The notes under the pieces were generated by a model. That model was not told the DNA's origin. It saw only the letters and a program-made list of their open reading frames with translations, and did not search any database. The position numbers and the translations under genes are program-made. A DNA stretch of 64,000 bases from Candidatus Eisenbacteria bacterium. Lineage in GTDB: Bacteria > Eisenbacteria > RBG-16-71-46 > JACRLI01. Of the stretch, positions 8,202-17,323 are shown in pieces (the first letter of the stretch is position 1; every line of letters begins with the position of its first letter). Location of the stretch: contig JACRLI010000006.1 in NCBI GenBank assembly GCA_016235265.1, forward strand, positions 62,001 to 126,000, read 5' to 3'.

Positions 8202-10404
8202 CGCCTTCGCGACGGCGCGGTTCGATCACGGGGTAGCTGATGCGCGGGTGGTGCACCGCGGTCAGGATCGGGATGAAGGCCTCGCGCACCTGGGCCAGGT
8301 CGCGGAACGTCAGGCCGCAGTCGTCCAGCTGCCCGTCGCGGGCGCGCTCGTCGAGGATGCGCGTCACCACGCCGCGGATGCGGCTGGGCGTGGGCTCCAC
8401 CAGCGAGCGCGACGCCGCCTCCACGCCGTCGGCCAGCATGACGATGGCGGTCTCGCGGCTGCGCGGCCTGGGGCCCGGGTAGCGGAACAGGTGCTCGTCG
8501 GCCGAGCCCTCCTGCTCCAGCGCCTTGTGGTAGAAGAACGCCATCAGCCCGGTCCCGTGGTGCTCGGCGATGAACGGGCGCAGCGCCCGCGGCAGGCCGT
8601 GCTTGCGGGCCATCTCCAGGCCCTCCTTCACGTGCGAGGCCAGGATGAGCGCGCTCATGGTGGGCGCCAGCTTGTCGTGCGGGCTGCGCGAGCTGCCCTG
8701 GTTCTCGCGGAAGTACTCGGCCCGCGAGATCTTGCCGATGTCGTGGTACAGCGAGCCCACGCGCGAGAGCAGGTCCTTGGCGCCGATGGCCTTGGCGGCG
8801 GCGTCCGCCAGCTGGCTCACCACCACGCTGTGGTGGTGCGTGCCGGGCGCCTCCAGCAGCAGGCGGCGGAGCATGGGCCGGTTGAGGTCGGTCAGTTCCA
8901 GCAGGGTCACGTCGGTGGTCACGCCGAAGAGGTTCTCCAGCAGCGGCAGCACCAGGATGGCGATGGCGGTGGACAGCACGCCGTTCATCACGCCCCAGCC
9001 GATGTCGGTGAGCAGTCCCTGGCCGGGGCCCTGCGTGCCCAGGCCCAGGGCGGTGACCGAGAGGACGTAGGCCACCGAGACGCCGGCCATCACCCGGTAG
9101 AAGTCGGAACGCCGCTGCAGGCGGGCCACCGAGGCCACCGAGGCCAGCACGCTCACCGCCGAGACCGCCACGAACGGCAGCCCCAGGTCCGCCACCGAGG
9201 CCACCAGCACGCACAGCAGCAGCCCGGTGAACAGCGCCAGCTGGTGCTCGAAGAGCAGCGTGACCAGGATCGGCAGCACCGCGGTGGGGATCAGGTACTC
9301 GGAGATGTAGAAGACCCGCACCGCCAGCGAGGCCACCGCCAGCACGAACAGCGTGATCACCGCCAGCAGCGCCAGCAGCGAGGTGTCGCGGTAGATGGTG
9401 GGCCGGTACAGCTTGAGGTACAGCACGAACACCACCAGCAGCAGCAGCGTGGTGAGGGCGCGCCCCAGGCGCGGCCACCAGCCGGCCAGCGCCGGCGCGG
9501 ACATGGGCCGTTCCTGGCTCAGGGCGTAGTCCAGCGAGCGCAGCTTGAGATAGGTCTCCTCGGTGACGCGCTCGTGGGCGTCAATGACCTTCTCGTCCTG
9601 CAGCACGCTGCTGGTGAACTGGCCCACGCGCGCGGCCGCCTCGGCCCGGCGGGACTCCAGCTCGCGCAGGTCCACCGCGGCGTTGGGGCTCACGAAGGCG
9701 CGGACCACGTCGGCCACCGCCTCGGCCGCCGCGGAGCCTTCCCCCCAGACCTGCCCGCCGGCCACCCGGGCCTCGGACACCGCGTCGTCCTCGTCCATGA
9801 ACCGGTTGCTGGGCTGGTGCCGCTCGGCCTGGCCGGGAACCAGCACCGCGGCCTCGGGCGCGCGGCGGACCTGCCTCAGGTCCTGCCCGTTGAGGATGCC
9901 GTGGGCGTAACTCTCCGCCAGGGAGCGGCGCGCGGTCTCGGTGACCGCCGCGGCCAGCCGCGGCGAGGCCAGCACCTGGCGCGAGGCCGGCGAGAGGCGC
10001 GGGCCGAGGTTCTGCAGCGCGGCGGCGCGCGCCTCGGTGGTCAGGCCCGGGGTGCGGCCCAGCGCCCTCACCTGCGAGGCGTAGGCGGCCAGGCGGCCCA
10101 GCGCGCCGTCTGCCGCGGCGGAATCCAGCGACACCACCGCGGGCACCGCGTTCTCCGCGGCGCGGCGCTCGGCCTCGAGCTGCTCGGAGGACTTGAACAC
10201 CCGGAAGGACACCGGGGCCACGATCTTGCGCGGGGACACCTGTCCCACGCGCATCCGCAGCAGCGAGTTGGGCCCGTTGCCGGGGAACAGCAGCATCACC
10301 CCGGCGAACGTGGCGAGCGAAAGCAGCGCCCGCACCAGGTGGTAGCGGCCGATGTCCGAACGGGGCGACCAGCGCCCCGTGGCAGCCTTCAAGCCCCCGC
10401 TCAC
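8158..10404 (-). CDS. 7TM-HD cyclic-di-AMP phosphodiesterase-like protein (PgpH/YqfF family)
   Basis: About 748 residues. It has one N-terminal TM helix, a long extracytoplasmic 7TMR-HDED domain (about 50-340), a block of seven TM helices (about 345-500, TLLLLVVFVLYLKLY and following) and a cytoplasmic HD domain. HD residues are visible as GTHHHSVVV and, near residue 555, LYHDIGK. Family members such as Listeria PgpH hydrolyse c-di-AMP; the same specificity is inferred here. The start is GTG at 10402-10404, 7 nt after the phoH stop. The gene sits in the conserved phoH-ybeY context. Confidence 0.9.
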   Translation of the reverse strand: MSGGLKAATGRWSPRSDIGRYHLVRALLSLATFAGVMLLFPGNGPNSLLRMRVGQVSPRKIVAPVSFRVFKSSEQLEAERRAAENAVPAVVSLDSAAADGALGRLAAYASQVRALGRTPGLTTEARAAALQNLGPRLSPASRQVLASPRLAAAVTETARRSLAESYAHGILNGQDLRQVRRAPEAAVLVPGQAERHQPSNRFMDEDDAVSEARVAGGQVWGEGSAAAEAVADVVRAFVSPNAAVDLRELESRRAEAAARVGQFTSSVLQDEKVIDAHERVTEETYLKLRSLDYALSQERPMSAPALAGWWPRLGRALTTLLLLVVFVLYLKLYRPTIYRDTSLLALLAVITLFVLAVASLAVRVFYISEYLIPTAVLPILVTLLFEHQLALFTGLLLCVLVASVADLGLPFVAVSAVSVLASVASVARLQRRSDFYRVMAGVSVAYVLSVTALGLGTQGPGQGLLTDIGWGVMNGVLSTAIAILVLPLLENLFGVTTDVTLLELTDLNRPMLRRLLLEAPGTHHHSVVVSQLADAAAKAIGAKDLLSRVGSLYHDIGKISRAEYFRENQGSSRSPHDKLAPTMSALILASHVKEGLEMARKHGLPRALRPFIAEHHGTGLMAFFYHKALEQEGSADEHLFRYPGPRPRSRETAIVMLADGVEAASRSLVEPTPSRIRGVVTRILDERARDGQLDDCGLTFRDLAQVREAFIPILTAVHHPRISYPVIEPRRREGDAHRDRESLPRSEA

Positions 10405-10411
10405 GCCGTGC

Positions 10412-11407
<996 letters not shown>

Positions 11408-11434
11408 GGCAGTTCCCCGAACCGGCCGTCAGGC

Positions 11435-11487
11435 CGAAAAAGCGCAAAACTCTTGGCCCCTCCCGGTGAAACCCGGGCAACCAAGAG
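11435..11487 (-). promoter_or_regulatory. Nested hairpin with T-runs in the phoH leader
   Basis: On the minus strand CTCTTGG (11481-11487) pairs with CCAAGAG (11450-11456), enclosing a second stem CCCGG/CCGGG. Directly after the hairpin come TTTT and TTTTT tracts separated by GCGC. It lies about 30 nt before the phoH ATG, so it looks like an attenuator or other leader control element rather than the end of an upstream gene, since none precedes it on this strand. Confidence 0.5.
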
Positions 11488-11579
11488 CTAAAATCTGCAG
11501 GCCCAGAGGGTTGCGAATACGATGTCCGTTTCGATTCACTCCCTTTCCTACGGGCGACGGGCACGCCCTGCTATAGTGG

Positions 11580-11608
11580 ACGCTATCAGGGCCGACAGAG
11601 GGGGTCAA
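11580..11608 (-). promoter_or_regulatory. Weak candidate promoter for the phoH operon
   Basis: Minus-strand TTGACC (-35) and, 17 nt later, TAGCGT (-10, three of six matches). It would give a leader of about 165 nt containing the nested hairpin at 11435-11487. The -35 is good and the -10 is poor, so this is tentative. The rest of 11408-11680 holds no gene I can support. Confidence 0.3.
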
Positions 11609-11680
11609 GGTGGATTTGATGCGGTTATCGGCGGCGCGGTGCCCCCGGATCAGGGCTTTTGCGCCAGGTCGGAAGCCATT

Positions 11681-13108
11681 GTGAATCAATCAACTAGCCG
11701 GCCGGTCGTGCACCCGGGGCCGCGGGCCGCGCACCTCGGGGCCGCGGCCCTGCTGGCGCTGGGGGCGGGCCTGGGCTCGGCGGCCCTGTTCGACCCGGAC
11801 GAGCCCGTCTACGCGCAGGCCGGCCTCGAGATGCTGCGCCGGGGGGAATGGCTGGCGCCCTTCTACGGCGGGCAGCCGTGGTTCGACAAGCCGGTGCTGT
11901 TCTACGCCCTGGAGGCCGCCTCGCAGGCCGTCCTCGGGCCCACCGAGACGGCCGCCCGGCTGCCCTCGGCCCTGGCCGCCGCGGCGCTGGCCGGGCTGCT
12001 GGCGTGGGGGGGCCGCCGCTGGTACGGGCCCGGCACCGGCGGCTGGGCGGCGTGGATCTCGCTCACCGCCGTCTACTCCGCCGTGGTGGCTCGGGCGGCG
12101 GTGACCGACTCGGTGCTGACGCTGTTCCTGGCCGCGGCGCTGCTGGGTTTCGGGGAGCTGCTGGCCGGCCGCATCCGGATCGGCTTCCCGCTCGCGTGCC
12201 TGGGCCTGGCGCTGGCCACGCTCACCAAGGGCCCGGTGGCGCCGGCGCTGCTCGCGCTGCAGGTCGCCGCCTACGCGGGGGCGGCGCGCACCTGGGCGCC
12301 GCTGCGCAACCGGGCCGCGTGGCTCGCGGGGCTGGCGGGCGTGGGACTGGCCGCGCCCTGGTACGCCTACATGGAGTGGCGGTTTCCGGGGCACTTCCTG
12401 GACGCCTTCCTGGGCCAGCAGAACCTGGTGCGCTTCCTCCAGCCGGAGCACGCGGGGCGGCCGCTGGCCTACTACCTGCCGCGGCTGCCGCTCATGTTCC
12501 TGCCCTGGACCCTCTTCGTGCCCCTGTGGCTGCGGCGGACGGGGTCAACTCCGGCGGGCGGCTCCTTTCGCCCGGGCGCCTACCTGTGGACGTGGGTGGC
12601 GGTGGTGACGGTGTTCTTCTCACTCTCCGCCACCAAGCTGCCCACGTACGTGCTCCCGGCGATCCCGGCGCTGGCGTTGCTGCTCGCGCAGCGCCTCGGC
12701 CGCGCCGGGGGCTTCGCGCGCCGCGCCGCGTGGGTGGCCGGGGGCGTGACCGCGGTGGCGCTGGCCGCCGGGGCCACGCTGCTGGCCCCGCGGCTGGTGT
12801 GTTACTATTCCGCGGCCAGCATCGCCCCGGAATTGCGGCGGATTCCCGCGGCCGAGCCGCTGTTCGTGTTCCGCGGCGGGCTGCCGGGCACGCTCTACTA
12901 CGCCGGGCGGCGCAACGAGCCGCTGGACGACCCGGACGAGGTCCGGCTCGCGCTGCGCGGGGAGGGCCCGTGCTGGCTGGTGGTGCGCCAGCGCCACGCC
13001 TCCAAGCTCACCGCCGAACTGGCCGCTCTGCAGAGGGTGGCGGCTCCATCCGGACCCTGGGGCAATGGGCTCCTCCTGTACCACAAACCCGCAAAGGCGG
13101 CCCCGTGA
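11681..13108 (+). CDS. ArnT/GT39-family membrane glycosyltransferase
   Basis: About 475 residues with 10-12 hydrophobic helices. The first periplasmic loop has the acidic signature FDPDEPVYAQAGLEMLRRGE (from residue 37), typical of the ArnT/PMT (GT39/GT83) fold, which moves a sugar from a polyprenyl-phosphate carrier to an acceptor such as lipid A or protein. GQPWFDKPVLFY and LSATKLPTYVLPAIPALALL match the family. The GTG at 11681 with GGAAG nearby was chosen; the upstream in-frame ATG at 11522 would add non-membrane sequence. It opens the glycan cluster and overlaps the GT2 gene as GTGA. Confidence 0.87.
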   Translation: MNQSTSRPVVHPGPRAAHLGAAALLALGAGLGSAALFDPDEPVYAQAGLEMLRRGEWLAPFYGGQPWFDKPVLFYALEAASQAVLGPTETAARLPSALAAAALAGLLAWGGRRWYGPGTGGWAAWISLTAVYSAVVARAAVTDSVLTLFLAAALLGFGELLAGRIRIGFPLACLGLALATLTKGPVAPALLALQVAAYAGAARTWAPLRNRAAWLAGLAGVGLAAPWYAYMEWRFPGHFLDAFLGQQNLVRFLQPEHAGRPLAYYLPRLPLMFLPWTLFVPLWLRRTGSTPAGGSFRPGAYLWTWVAVVTVFFSLSATKLPTYVLPAIPALALLLAQRLGRAGGFARRAAWVAGGVTAVALAAGATLLAPRLVCYYSAASIAPELRRIPAAEPLFVFRGGLPGTLYYAGRRNEPLDDPDEVRLALRGEGPCWLVVRQRHASKLTAELAALQRVAAPSGPWGNGLLLYHKPAKAAP

Positions 13109-13833
13109 GCGAGAGCGTCTCCTTCGTCTTCCCGATGTACAACGAGAAGGACAACATCGAGGAGATGATCTTCCGCACGCTGGCGGTGGCCCCCGAGCTG
13201 GCGGACGACTTCGAGATCGTGGTGGTGGACGACGCCTCCACCGACGGCTGCGGCGAGATCGTTGAACGCATCGCCCGCACCCACCCGCAGGTGCGCTGCA
13301 TCCGCCACCCGGTCAACCGCAAGCTGGGCGGGGCGCTGAAGACCGGCTTCGCGGCGGCGACCAAGGACATCGCCATCTACACCGACTCCGACCTGCCCAT
13401 CGACATGAACGACATCAAGCTGGCGCTGCCCTACCTGGGCGAGGCGGACCTGCTCATCGGCTACCGGCTGGTGCGCACCGAGGGGCTGCGGCGGCGGGTG
13501 ATCTCGAAGGCCTACAACTGGATCATCCGGCGCCTGTTCGGGCTGCGCGTGCGCGACGTGAATTTTGCGTTCAAGGTGCTGCGGCGGCGGCTGCTCGAGG
13601 TGATCGAGCTGCGCTCCGAGGGCAGCTTCATTGACGCCGAGATCATCCTGGAGGCCCTGCGCCACGGCTTCCGGGTGCGGGAGGTGGGCATGATGTTCTA
13701 CCAGCGCACCGCGGGGAAATCCAGCCTGGCGGGCACCGGCGTGATCCTGAAGATCCTGGCCGAGATGTGGGAGTACCGCGGCCGCACCCGCGGCTCGCGC
13801 CGCGACGCGGGCTCCGTCGTCTCCGCCGCATGA
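13105..13833 (+). CDS. Family 2 glycosyltransferase (polyprenyl-phosphate sugar synthase type)
   Basis: 242 residues, single GT-A domain. It begins SFVFPMYNEKDNIEEMI, with VVVDDASTDG (nucleotide-binding Asp pair) and YTDSDLPID (DXD region). There is no obvious TM helix, as in DPM1-like synthases. These enzymes load a sugar onto polyprenyl phosphate, which is the donor type an ArnT/GT39 enzyme needs, so a donor-making/donor-using pair with the gene before it is a reasonable inference. The GTG start and the next gene's ATG are both in 4-bp overlaps. Confidence 0.9.
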   Translation: MSESVSFVFPMYNEKDNIEEMIFRTLAVAPELADDFEIVVVDDASTDGCGEIVERIARTHPQVRCIRHPVNRKLGGALKTGFAAATKDIAIYTDSDLPIDMNDIKLALPYLGEADLLIGYRLVRTEGLRRRVISKAYNWIIRRLFGLRVRDVNFAFKVLRRRLLEVIELRSEGSFIDAEIILEALRHGFRVREVGMMFYQRTAGKSSLAGTGVILKILAEMWEYRGRTRGSRRDAGSVVSAA

Positions 13834-14681
13834 AGTCCCCGCCCGGGCGGCGGCGCCTGCTGTGGACCGCCGACGACCTCGGCTACTCCGGGCCGGTCAA
13901 CGAGGGCATCGCCCTGGCGCACCGCCAGGGCCTGGTGCGCAACGCCTCGCTGCTGGCCGGCGGCCCCGCCTTCGCGGGGGCGGTGCGGCTGGCCCGCCAG
14001 ATGCCCGGGCTGAGCCTGGGGGTGCACCTGGCGGCGGTGGAGATGCGCGCGGTGGCACCCGCCGCGCGGCTGCCCGGCCTGGCCGGGCCGGACGGCTCCC
14101 TGCCCCGCGACTTCCTCCGCTTCTTCGCCCGCTATGCCACCGGCAGCATCCGCCCCTCGATCGTGGCGATCGAGTGGGAGGCGCAGATCGCCCGCGTCCG
14201 CGACGCGGGCCTCGAACCGCTCTACCTCGACAGCCATCAGCACCTCCACCTGGCCCCCGGGCTCTTCGAAGTCACCGTGCGCCTGGCGAAGCGCTTCGGC
14301 ATCCGGGCGGTGCGCGCGCCGGCCGACGCGGCCCCCGGCCGGGCGGGCCCCATGCGCGCCGCGATGCTGCGCGCGCTCTTCGGCCTCGGCCGCCGGGCCC
14401 GCACCGCCGCCCGCCGCGCGGGGCTGTTCACCCCCGACGGCACGGTGGGCGTGGCCGAGGCCGGGCGCCTGCGGGCCAGCCACCTGCGCGCGGCCCTTCC
14501 GTGGATGGGGCCCGGGGTGTGGGAACTGGTCAGCCACCCCGGCATGGGCGAGCCCGCGGGCAGCCCCGCCGGCGAGTGGGGCGACCGCCCCGCGGAGCTG
14601 GAGATGGCGCGCGATCCCGCCCTGGCGGAGGACCTGCGCCGCGCGGGGGTGGAGGTGGTGGGCTACCGGGATTGCCTGTAG
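13830..14681 (+). CDS. ChbG/HpnK-family (YdjC-like) deacetylase
   Basis: 283 residues of the YdjC/ChbG carbohydrate deacetylase family. The metal-binding DD motif is in LLWTADDLGYSG and the His cluster is YLDSHQHLHLAPG (near 132-144). A late VSHPGMGEP block supports the family. HpnK-like members deacetylate lipid- or polyprenyl-linked amino sugars, so here it may trim an N-acetyl sugar made by the adjoining GT2/GT39 genes (inference). ATG overlaps the GT2 stop. The stop TAG is the first base triplet of a palindrome. Confidence 0.88.
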   Translation: MKSPPGRRRLLWTADDLGYSGPVNEGIALAHRQGLVRNASLLAGGPAFAGAVRLARQMPGLSLGVHLAAVEMRAVAPAARLPGLAGPDGSLPRDFLRFFARYATGSIRPSIVAIEWEAQIARVRDAGLEPLYLDSHQHLHLAPGLFEVTVRLAKRFGIRAVRAPADAAPGRAGPMRAAMLRALFGLGRRARTAARRAGLFTPDGTVGVAEAGRLRASHLRAALPWMGPGVWELVSHPGMGEPAGSPAGEWGDRPAELEMARDPALAEDLRRAGVEVVGYRDCL

Positions 14682-14699
14682 GGCGGGCCTTCCTGCCCG
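14679..14699 (+). repeat. Stop-codon palindrome, copy 1
   Basis: The ChbG-like stop TAG is followed at once by GGCGGGC, a short loop and GCCCG, giving a CGGGC/GCCCG stem. Related in form to the elements at 36756, 61252 and 63888. Could act as a terminator or mRNA 3' stabiliser. Confidence 0.5.
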
Positions 14700-14761
14700 T
14701 TCCGGACGGGGGCTGACACGGGAGCCGCGCCCCCACTTTCCAAGGCGGCACTGGCGTAAAT

Positions 14762-14790
14762 CCAGAAAACGCGATACAATCTGGCAACTT
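14762..14790 (+). promoter_or_regulatory. Weak candidate promoter for the acyltransferase genes
   Basis: A good -10, TACAAT, lies about 80 nt before the MBOAT start, preceded at roughly the right distance by a poor -35 (TGGCGT). Positions are approximate. It would give the MBOAT-SGNH-ligase half of the cluster its own transcript. The remaining bases of 14700-14855 show nothing else. Confidence 0.3.
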
Positions 14791-14855
14791 TCGGGCGCAC
14801 GCGGAGCCCCCTTCCTGCGGCCCGGCGCGTGTCCTCTAGAGCCTGAACGGATCCG

Positions 14856-16346
14856 ATGCTCTTCAACTCGATCCAGTTCCTCATCTTCTTCGCCGTTGTC
14901 ACCGCGCTGTTCTTCGGACTGCCGCACCGGTTCCGCTGGGCCATGTTGCTGGCCGCCAGCTGCTGGTTCTACATGGCGTTCATCCCCGTCTACCTGCTGA
15001 TCCTGGTCTTCACCATCGTCATCGACTACTTCGCAGGCATCGCCATCGCGGGCGCCTCCGGGACGCGGCGGAGGTGGTTCCTGGTGGCCAGCATCGTGGC
15101 CAACGTGGGGGTGCTGGCGTTCTTCAAGTACTACAACTTCCTCAACGACAATCTGGCTCACGCGCTGGGCCTGGCGGGGGTGTCCAACCCGGTGCCCTTC
15201 CTGAGGATCATCCTGCCCATCGGGCTCTCCTTCCACACCTTCCAGGCCATGAGCTACACCATCGAGGTGTACCGCGGGCACCACCCGGCGGAGCGACACT
15301 TCGGGATCTACGCCCTGTACGTGATGTTCTACCCGCAACTGGTGGCCGGGCCCATCGAGCGGCCCGGCAACCTGCTGCACCAGTTCCACGCCAGGCACGA
15401 CTTCGACCCCGCGAGGGTCTCCGACGGGCTGAAGCTCATCCTGTGGGGCCTGTTCCAGAAGGTGGTGGTGGCGGACCGGCTGGCGCCGTTCGTCAACCAG
15501 GTCTACGACCGGCCCACGCAGTACGAGGGCCTGCCCCTGGCCCTGGCCACGTTCTTCTTCGCGTTCCAGATCTACGCCGACTTCGCCGGCTACTCCGACA
15601 TCGCCATCGGCGCCGCGCAGGTAATGGGCTTCCAGCTCATGACGAACTTCCGGCGCCCCTACTTCGCGCGCAGCATCGCCGAGTTCTGGAAGCGCTGGCA
15701 CATTTCACTCAGCACCTGGTTCCGCGACTACCTGTACATCTCGCTGGGCGGCAACCGTGTCGCGAAGGGGCGCTGGCTGCTGAATCTCATGATCACCTTC
15801 GTGGTGAGCGGGCTGTGGCACGGGGCAAAGTGGACCTTCGTGGTGTGGGGCGGGCTCAACGGACTGTACCTGGTCTCGGAAATCTGGGCCCACGACCTGT
15901 GGAGCCGCTTCCGGATGGGGTCATGGCCCGCGTGGCTGCGCCACTCCTCCGCCGCGCTGCGCATGCCGCTGACGTTTGCGCTGGCGTGCCTGGCCTGGGT
16001 CTTCTTCCGGGCCAACAGCACCTCCGACGCGCTGCACATCGTGGGGCACCTGTTCTCCGGGCTGGGCGGCTCGCTGTCCCGGCTGCACGACCGGGAGTTC
16101 CTGAAGGCCAACGTGCTGCTGGACCAGGGCCCGTCGGAGTTCCTGTGCGCGCTCGCGGTGATCGCGGGCCTCCTCGCGGTGCAGGTGTACCAGGAGCGGG
16201 TGCACCAGCAGGGCGGCCGTGTCCGTGATCGGCTGGCCGCCCGCCCGGTGGCGCTCCGCTGGGCGGTGTACTACGTGCTGATCGCAGCCATCCTGTTCCT
16301 CGGGGCGTTCAACCGCTCCCGGCAGTTCATCTACTTCCAGTTCTAG
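14856..16346 (+). CDS. MBOAT family membrane O-acyltransferase (AlgI-like)
   Basis: 496 residues with about 11 TM helices. Family hallmarks are SYTIEVYRGHHPAERHF, YPQLVAGPIERP, FWKRWHISLSTWFRDYLYIS and the catalytic-His block SGLWHGAKWTF. AlgI-type proteins pass acetyl groups across the inner membrane for O-acetylation of exported polysaccharide. The SGNH protein immediately downstream is the usual partner. The target is probably the glycan made by this cluster. ATG start, stop TAG forms part of a 22-bp perfect palindrome. Confidence 0.94.
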   Translation: MLFNSIQFLIFFAVVTALFFGLPHRFRWAMLLAASCWFYMAFIPVYLLILVFTIVIDYFAGIAIAGASGTRRRWFLVASIVANVGVLAFFKYYNFLNDNLAHALGLAGVSNPVPFLRIILPIGLSFHTFQAMSYTIEVYRGHHPAERHFGIYALYVMFYPQLVAGPIERPGNLLHQFHARHDFDPARVSDGLKLILWGLFQKVVVADRLAPFVNQVYDRPTQYEGLPLALATFFFAFQIYADFAGYSDIAIGAAQVMGFQLMTNFRRPYFARSIAEFWKRWHISLSTWFRDYLYISLGGNRVAKGRWLLNLMITFVVSGLWHGAKWTFVVWGGLNGLYLVSEIWAHDLWSRFRMGSWPAWLRHSSAALRMPLTFALACLAWVFFRANSTSDALHIVGHLFSGLGGSLSRLHDREFLKANVLLDQGPSEFLCALAVIAGLLAVQVYQERVHQQGGRVRDRLAARPVALRWAVYYVLIAAILFLGAFNRSRQFIYFQF

Positions 16347-16367
16347 CGCCGCCCCGCGGGGCGGCGC
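16346..16367 (+). repeat. 22-bp perfect GC palindrome at the MBOAT stop codon
   Basis: The last base of the TAG stop begins a 22-nt perfect palindrome (GCGCCGCCCC core and its complement), 17 nt before the next GTG start. It could reduce read-through and so lower expression of the downstream SGNH gene relative to the MBOAT gene. Confidence 0.6.
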
Positions 16368-16383
16368 GGGGGGATCCTGCGGC

Positions 16384-17316
16384 GTGAGACGCTTCCTGGC
16401 CCGGTTGCTGCTGTTCTCGGTGCCGCTGATGGCCTCTGGCGTGGCCATGGTGCTGGTGGACCCGTACAACTTCCTGGGCGTTTCGCACCTGGTCCCCGAC
16501 GAGGTGAAGGCCCGCACCTCCGCCAAGCTCAACTACCCGCTGTGGGAGATGCTGCGCTTCCGGCGCCGGCCGAAGGCGGACATCCTGCTCGGAGACTCGC
16601 GCATGATGACCCTCAAGCCCGAGGCGATCCGCGCCGCCGGGGGCGCGGACTGTTACAACTTCGCCTATGGCGGCGGGTCGGTGCCCGAGATCATGAGCAC
16701 GTTCTGGTTCGCCGACTCCGTAACCCGGCTGCGCTCGGTGGTGGTGGGCGTAAACTTCAACATGTACAACGCGCGCGCGCGCCACGACCGGACCGCCGAC
16801 TACCGCGAGCTCACCGAGAACCCGTGCCTCTATTTCGTGAACCGAACGGTGGTGCGGGCGGCGTTCACATGCGTGCGGGCGATGGTCACCGGGCGCGTGC
16901 CGCAGATCGAGCGCCCCCCCATGAACCACGAGCAGTTCTGGGCCTACCAGCTCAAGGTGACGGCCGCGGACAGTTACCGCCACTACGCCTATCCCGTGGA
17001 GTTCCGCGAGGGCCTCCGGGGGATGGCGGACCGCTGCCGCGAGCGGGGCATCCGGCTCACGTTCATCGTGTTCCCCACGCATGCCGACCTGCAGTCGCGG
17101 GTGGCGGACTTCGGGCTGCTGCGGGAACAGGAGCGCTTCCGGGCCGACCTGCGCTCCATCGCCACCACGCATGACTTCGACGTCCCGGGCGCCCTCACCC
17201 GCGAACGCGCGAACTTCGAGGACCCTTACCACTTCCGCGAGCCGGTGATGCGGCGTATCGTGAGAGAGGTTTGGGGGACGTCCGGGATTGAAGAACCGGC
17301 GCCCGTCCGCCGATAA
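16384..17316 (+). CDS. SGNH/AlgJ-DltD-like acetyltransferase partner protein
   Basis: 310 residues with an N-terminal signal anchor (LARLLLFSVPLMASGVAMVL). Block I of the SGNH fold is ILLGDSRMM (Ser72) and the late Asp-His pair is EDPYHFREPV (near 284-293). This layout matches AlgJ/AlgX/DltD-type extracytoplasmic enzymes that take the acyl group from an MBOAT channel and put it on a polymer. Starts at GTG 16384. The next gene's AAGGAG ribosome site overlaps its TAA stop. Confidence 0.8.
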   Translation: MRRFLARLLLFSVPLMASGVAMVLVDPYNFLGVSHLVPDEVKARTSAKLNYPLWEMLRFRRRPKADILLGDSRMMTLKPEAIRAAGGADCYNFAYGGGSVPEIMSTFWFADSVTRLRSVVVGVNFNMYNARARHDRTADYRELTENPCLYFVNRTVVRAAFTCVRAMVTGRVPQIERPPMNHEQFWAYQLKVTAADSYRHYAYPVEFREGLRGMADRCRERGIRLTFIVFPTHADLQSRVADFGLLREQERFRADLRSIATTHDFDVPGALTRERANFEDPYHFREPVMRRIVREVWGTSGIEEPAPVRR

Positions 17317-17323
17317 GGAGCCG

